From an uncultured Flavihumibacter sp. (GTDB lineage Bacteria > Bacteroidota > Bacteroidia > Chitinophagales > Chitinophagaceae): a DNA stretch of 7,544 nucleotides. Positions 6,550 to 7,544 of this stretch are shown piece by piece (the first letter of the stretch is position 1; each line of letters opens with the position of its first letter). Position numbers and translations under genes: made by a program. The DNA lies in contig CAMLRX010000184.1 of NCBI GenBank assembly GCA_946482545.1, positions 1 through 7,544 on the forward strand. The letters are read 5' to 3'. The notes under the pieces were generated by a model. That model searched no databases. It worked only from the letters and a program-made list of their open reading frames with translations, and was not told the DNA's origin.

Positions 6550-7544
6550 TTATTTCCCCGTAAACTTCTGCTTCAGCACCGGCATGAAATACCCACCTAC
6601 CACACTTCTCGCCTGAAACCCAACCATTTTTCCGGTAGTGGTTTCGTGCCAATCGCTGATGGGTACGCGTGAACCGGTTTGATGGGCATATTTTACGACC
6701 GGTGCAATGAGTTGTTGCATCTTAGAAGCGTCTTCGGTGAGGGAAGCCGTCCATATAATCCAGTCGGATTTGGTATAGGTTTTACGGCTATCGAGGGGTA
6801 GTCCGTAAGTTAGTTGTTTGGTGAGGTAAAAATCTATTTCCTTCGTGTACACATCTTCCGGGAAGAGTTGCAGGGAAAGTACTTTATCCCAGATGAGGTT
6901 GTATTTCTGGCTCCAGGTATTTTTGTTACTGAAAGTAAGCGCATAATGGTCGCCGTCATCTGCCATCTGCATCCATTTACGGCTCATTGTTTTGGCCATC
7001 TCTTTATATTTTTCCGCCACTGATTTTTCACCCAGTTGTCCGGCCAGTTGCGCGTAAGCGCCCAGGGCAGTGATGGCTTTTACAGAAAGGTTAGCGTTCC
7101 TGGCGAGGTGTCCGGCGAAATCATCGGTGCAAAGCTGGTTGGCAGGATCGAAACCTTCTTTGGAGAGGTATTCAGCCCATGTACTCAATGTTTTCCAGTG
7201 TTTGCGGGCGTATTCAGCATTCCCCTCCGCTTTTGCGATAGCGGCCGTGAGCAGGATCATGTTACCAGACTCTTCTACAGGCATGTCTTCACCGTAAGTT
7301 TGTCCGTTCGCAATGGGGTATGTTCCCAGGTCATGCGCGGCGAAAGGCTTTTTCCATTTCCCGCTTTCACTGTAATAGAATATTCCGTTCAGCATACCTT
7401 TCAGCAAATCGGGGTTGTACAGCAGGTAAAGCGGAGCCGAAGGATAAGTTACATCAACAGTATTTATAGAGCCGTTGCTGAAATTTTCTTTGGAGAGGAA
7501 CAGCAGTTCACCCTCCGGGCTTTTCACCAGTTTATGCGCGGCTA
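6550..7544 (-). CDS. Glutaminase A-like protein (DUF4965/DUF1793), C-terminal part
   Basis: C-terminal 330 residues of a large secreted or periplasmic protein whose start is beyond the right edge. The frame is open from the edge ([12 protein letters not shown]), so the GTG at 7527-7525 is an internal Val codon, not a start. Strongly recognisable segments of the glutaminase A (GtaA)-like family are [53 protein letters not shown] followed by [62 protein letters not shown] and a final [16 protein letters not shown]. The acidic cluster YGEDMPVEE and the DDFAGH stretch are candidate active-site regions, by inference only. The family takes its name from fungal glutaminase, but the helical (alpha/alpha)-barrel fold resembles glycoside hydrolases and such genes often sit near Sus-type loci. 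A glycan substrate is therefore possible and the glutaminase label should be treated with care. The gene ends 112 bp before the sigma gene on the same strand. Confidence 0.9.
   Translation of the reverse strand, partial: AAHKLVKSPEGELLFLSKENFSNGSINTVDVTYPSAPLYLLYNPDLLKGMLNGIFYYSESGKWKKPFAAHDLGTYPIANGQTYGEDMPVEESGNMILLTAAIAKAEGNAEYARKHWKTLSTWAEYLSKEGFDPANQLCTDDFAGHLARNANLSVKAITALGAYAQLAGQLGEKSVAEKYKEMAKTMSRKWMQMADDGDHYALTFSNKNTWSQKYNLIWDKVLSLQLFPEDVYTKEIDFYLTKQLTYGLPLDSRKTYTKSDWIIWTASLTEDASKMQQLIAPVVKYAHQTGSRVPISDWHETTTGKMVGFQARSVVGGYFMPVLKQKFTGK

Noticed and set aside
7525..7527. GTG considered as the start of a complete 325-residue protein
   Set aside because: The frame stays open to the window edge and the residues upstream (AAHKL) join smoothly with the family sequence, so this is an internal Val codon of a truncated gene.

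Overview
The window looks like part of a Bacteroidota chromosome, most likely Chitinophagaceae (Chitinophaga-like). The reasons are the linked ECF sigma factor, FecR-type anti-sigma factor and SusC/SusD-type outer-membrane pair, the STN domain on the SusC-like protein, the FecR-plus-DUF4974 architecture, and start codons with no obvious Shine-Dalgarno sequence. The family placement is an inference from protein style; there is no rRNA or other taxonomic marker here.

All five protein genes lie on the minus strand, so transcription runs from high to low coordinates. In that order they are: the C-terminal part of a glutaminase A-like (DUF4965/DUF1793) protein, cut by the right edge (7544-6550); a 112-bp gap; an ECF sigma factor (6437-5847); a 73-bp gap; a FecR-like anti-sigma factor with a GTG start (5773-4640); a 169-bp gap holding a strong dyad and weak promoter-like elements; a SusC-like TonB-dependent receptor with an STN signalling domain (4470-943); a 17-bp gap; and a SusD-like lipoprotein (925-1) cut by the left edge. 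Coding density is high and no stretch above 300 bases lacks a gene. I saw no tRNA, rRNA, CRISPR array, insertion sequence or plus-strand gene.

The genes fit a Fec-type trans-envelope signalling unit tied to a nutrient importer. The SusD-like lipoprotein and SusC-like barrel would bind and import a glycan or another oligomeric ligand at the outer membrane. Ligand occupancy would be passed through the periplasmic STN domain to the C-terminal part of FecR, which would then release or activate the cytoplasmic sigma factor to transcribe susC/susD. The ligand cannot be read from the window. The upstream glutaminase-like protein could be the enzyme of the locus or the end of an unrelated unit.

The most notable non-coding signals are two. 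One is an AACCAA element 13-15 nt before the start codons of fecR, susC and susD, with an AACC variant before the sigma gene. The other is a 27-bp imperfect dyad between fecR and susC. Overall this is a recognisable, fairly conventional system; I found no convincing evidence of a new kind of system.
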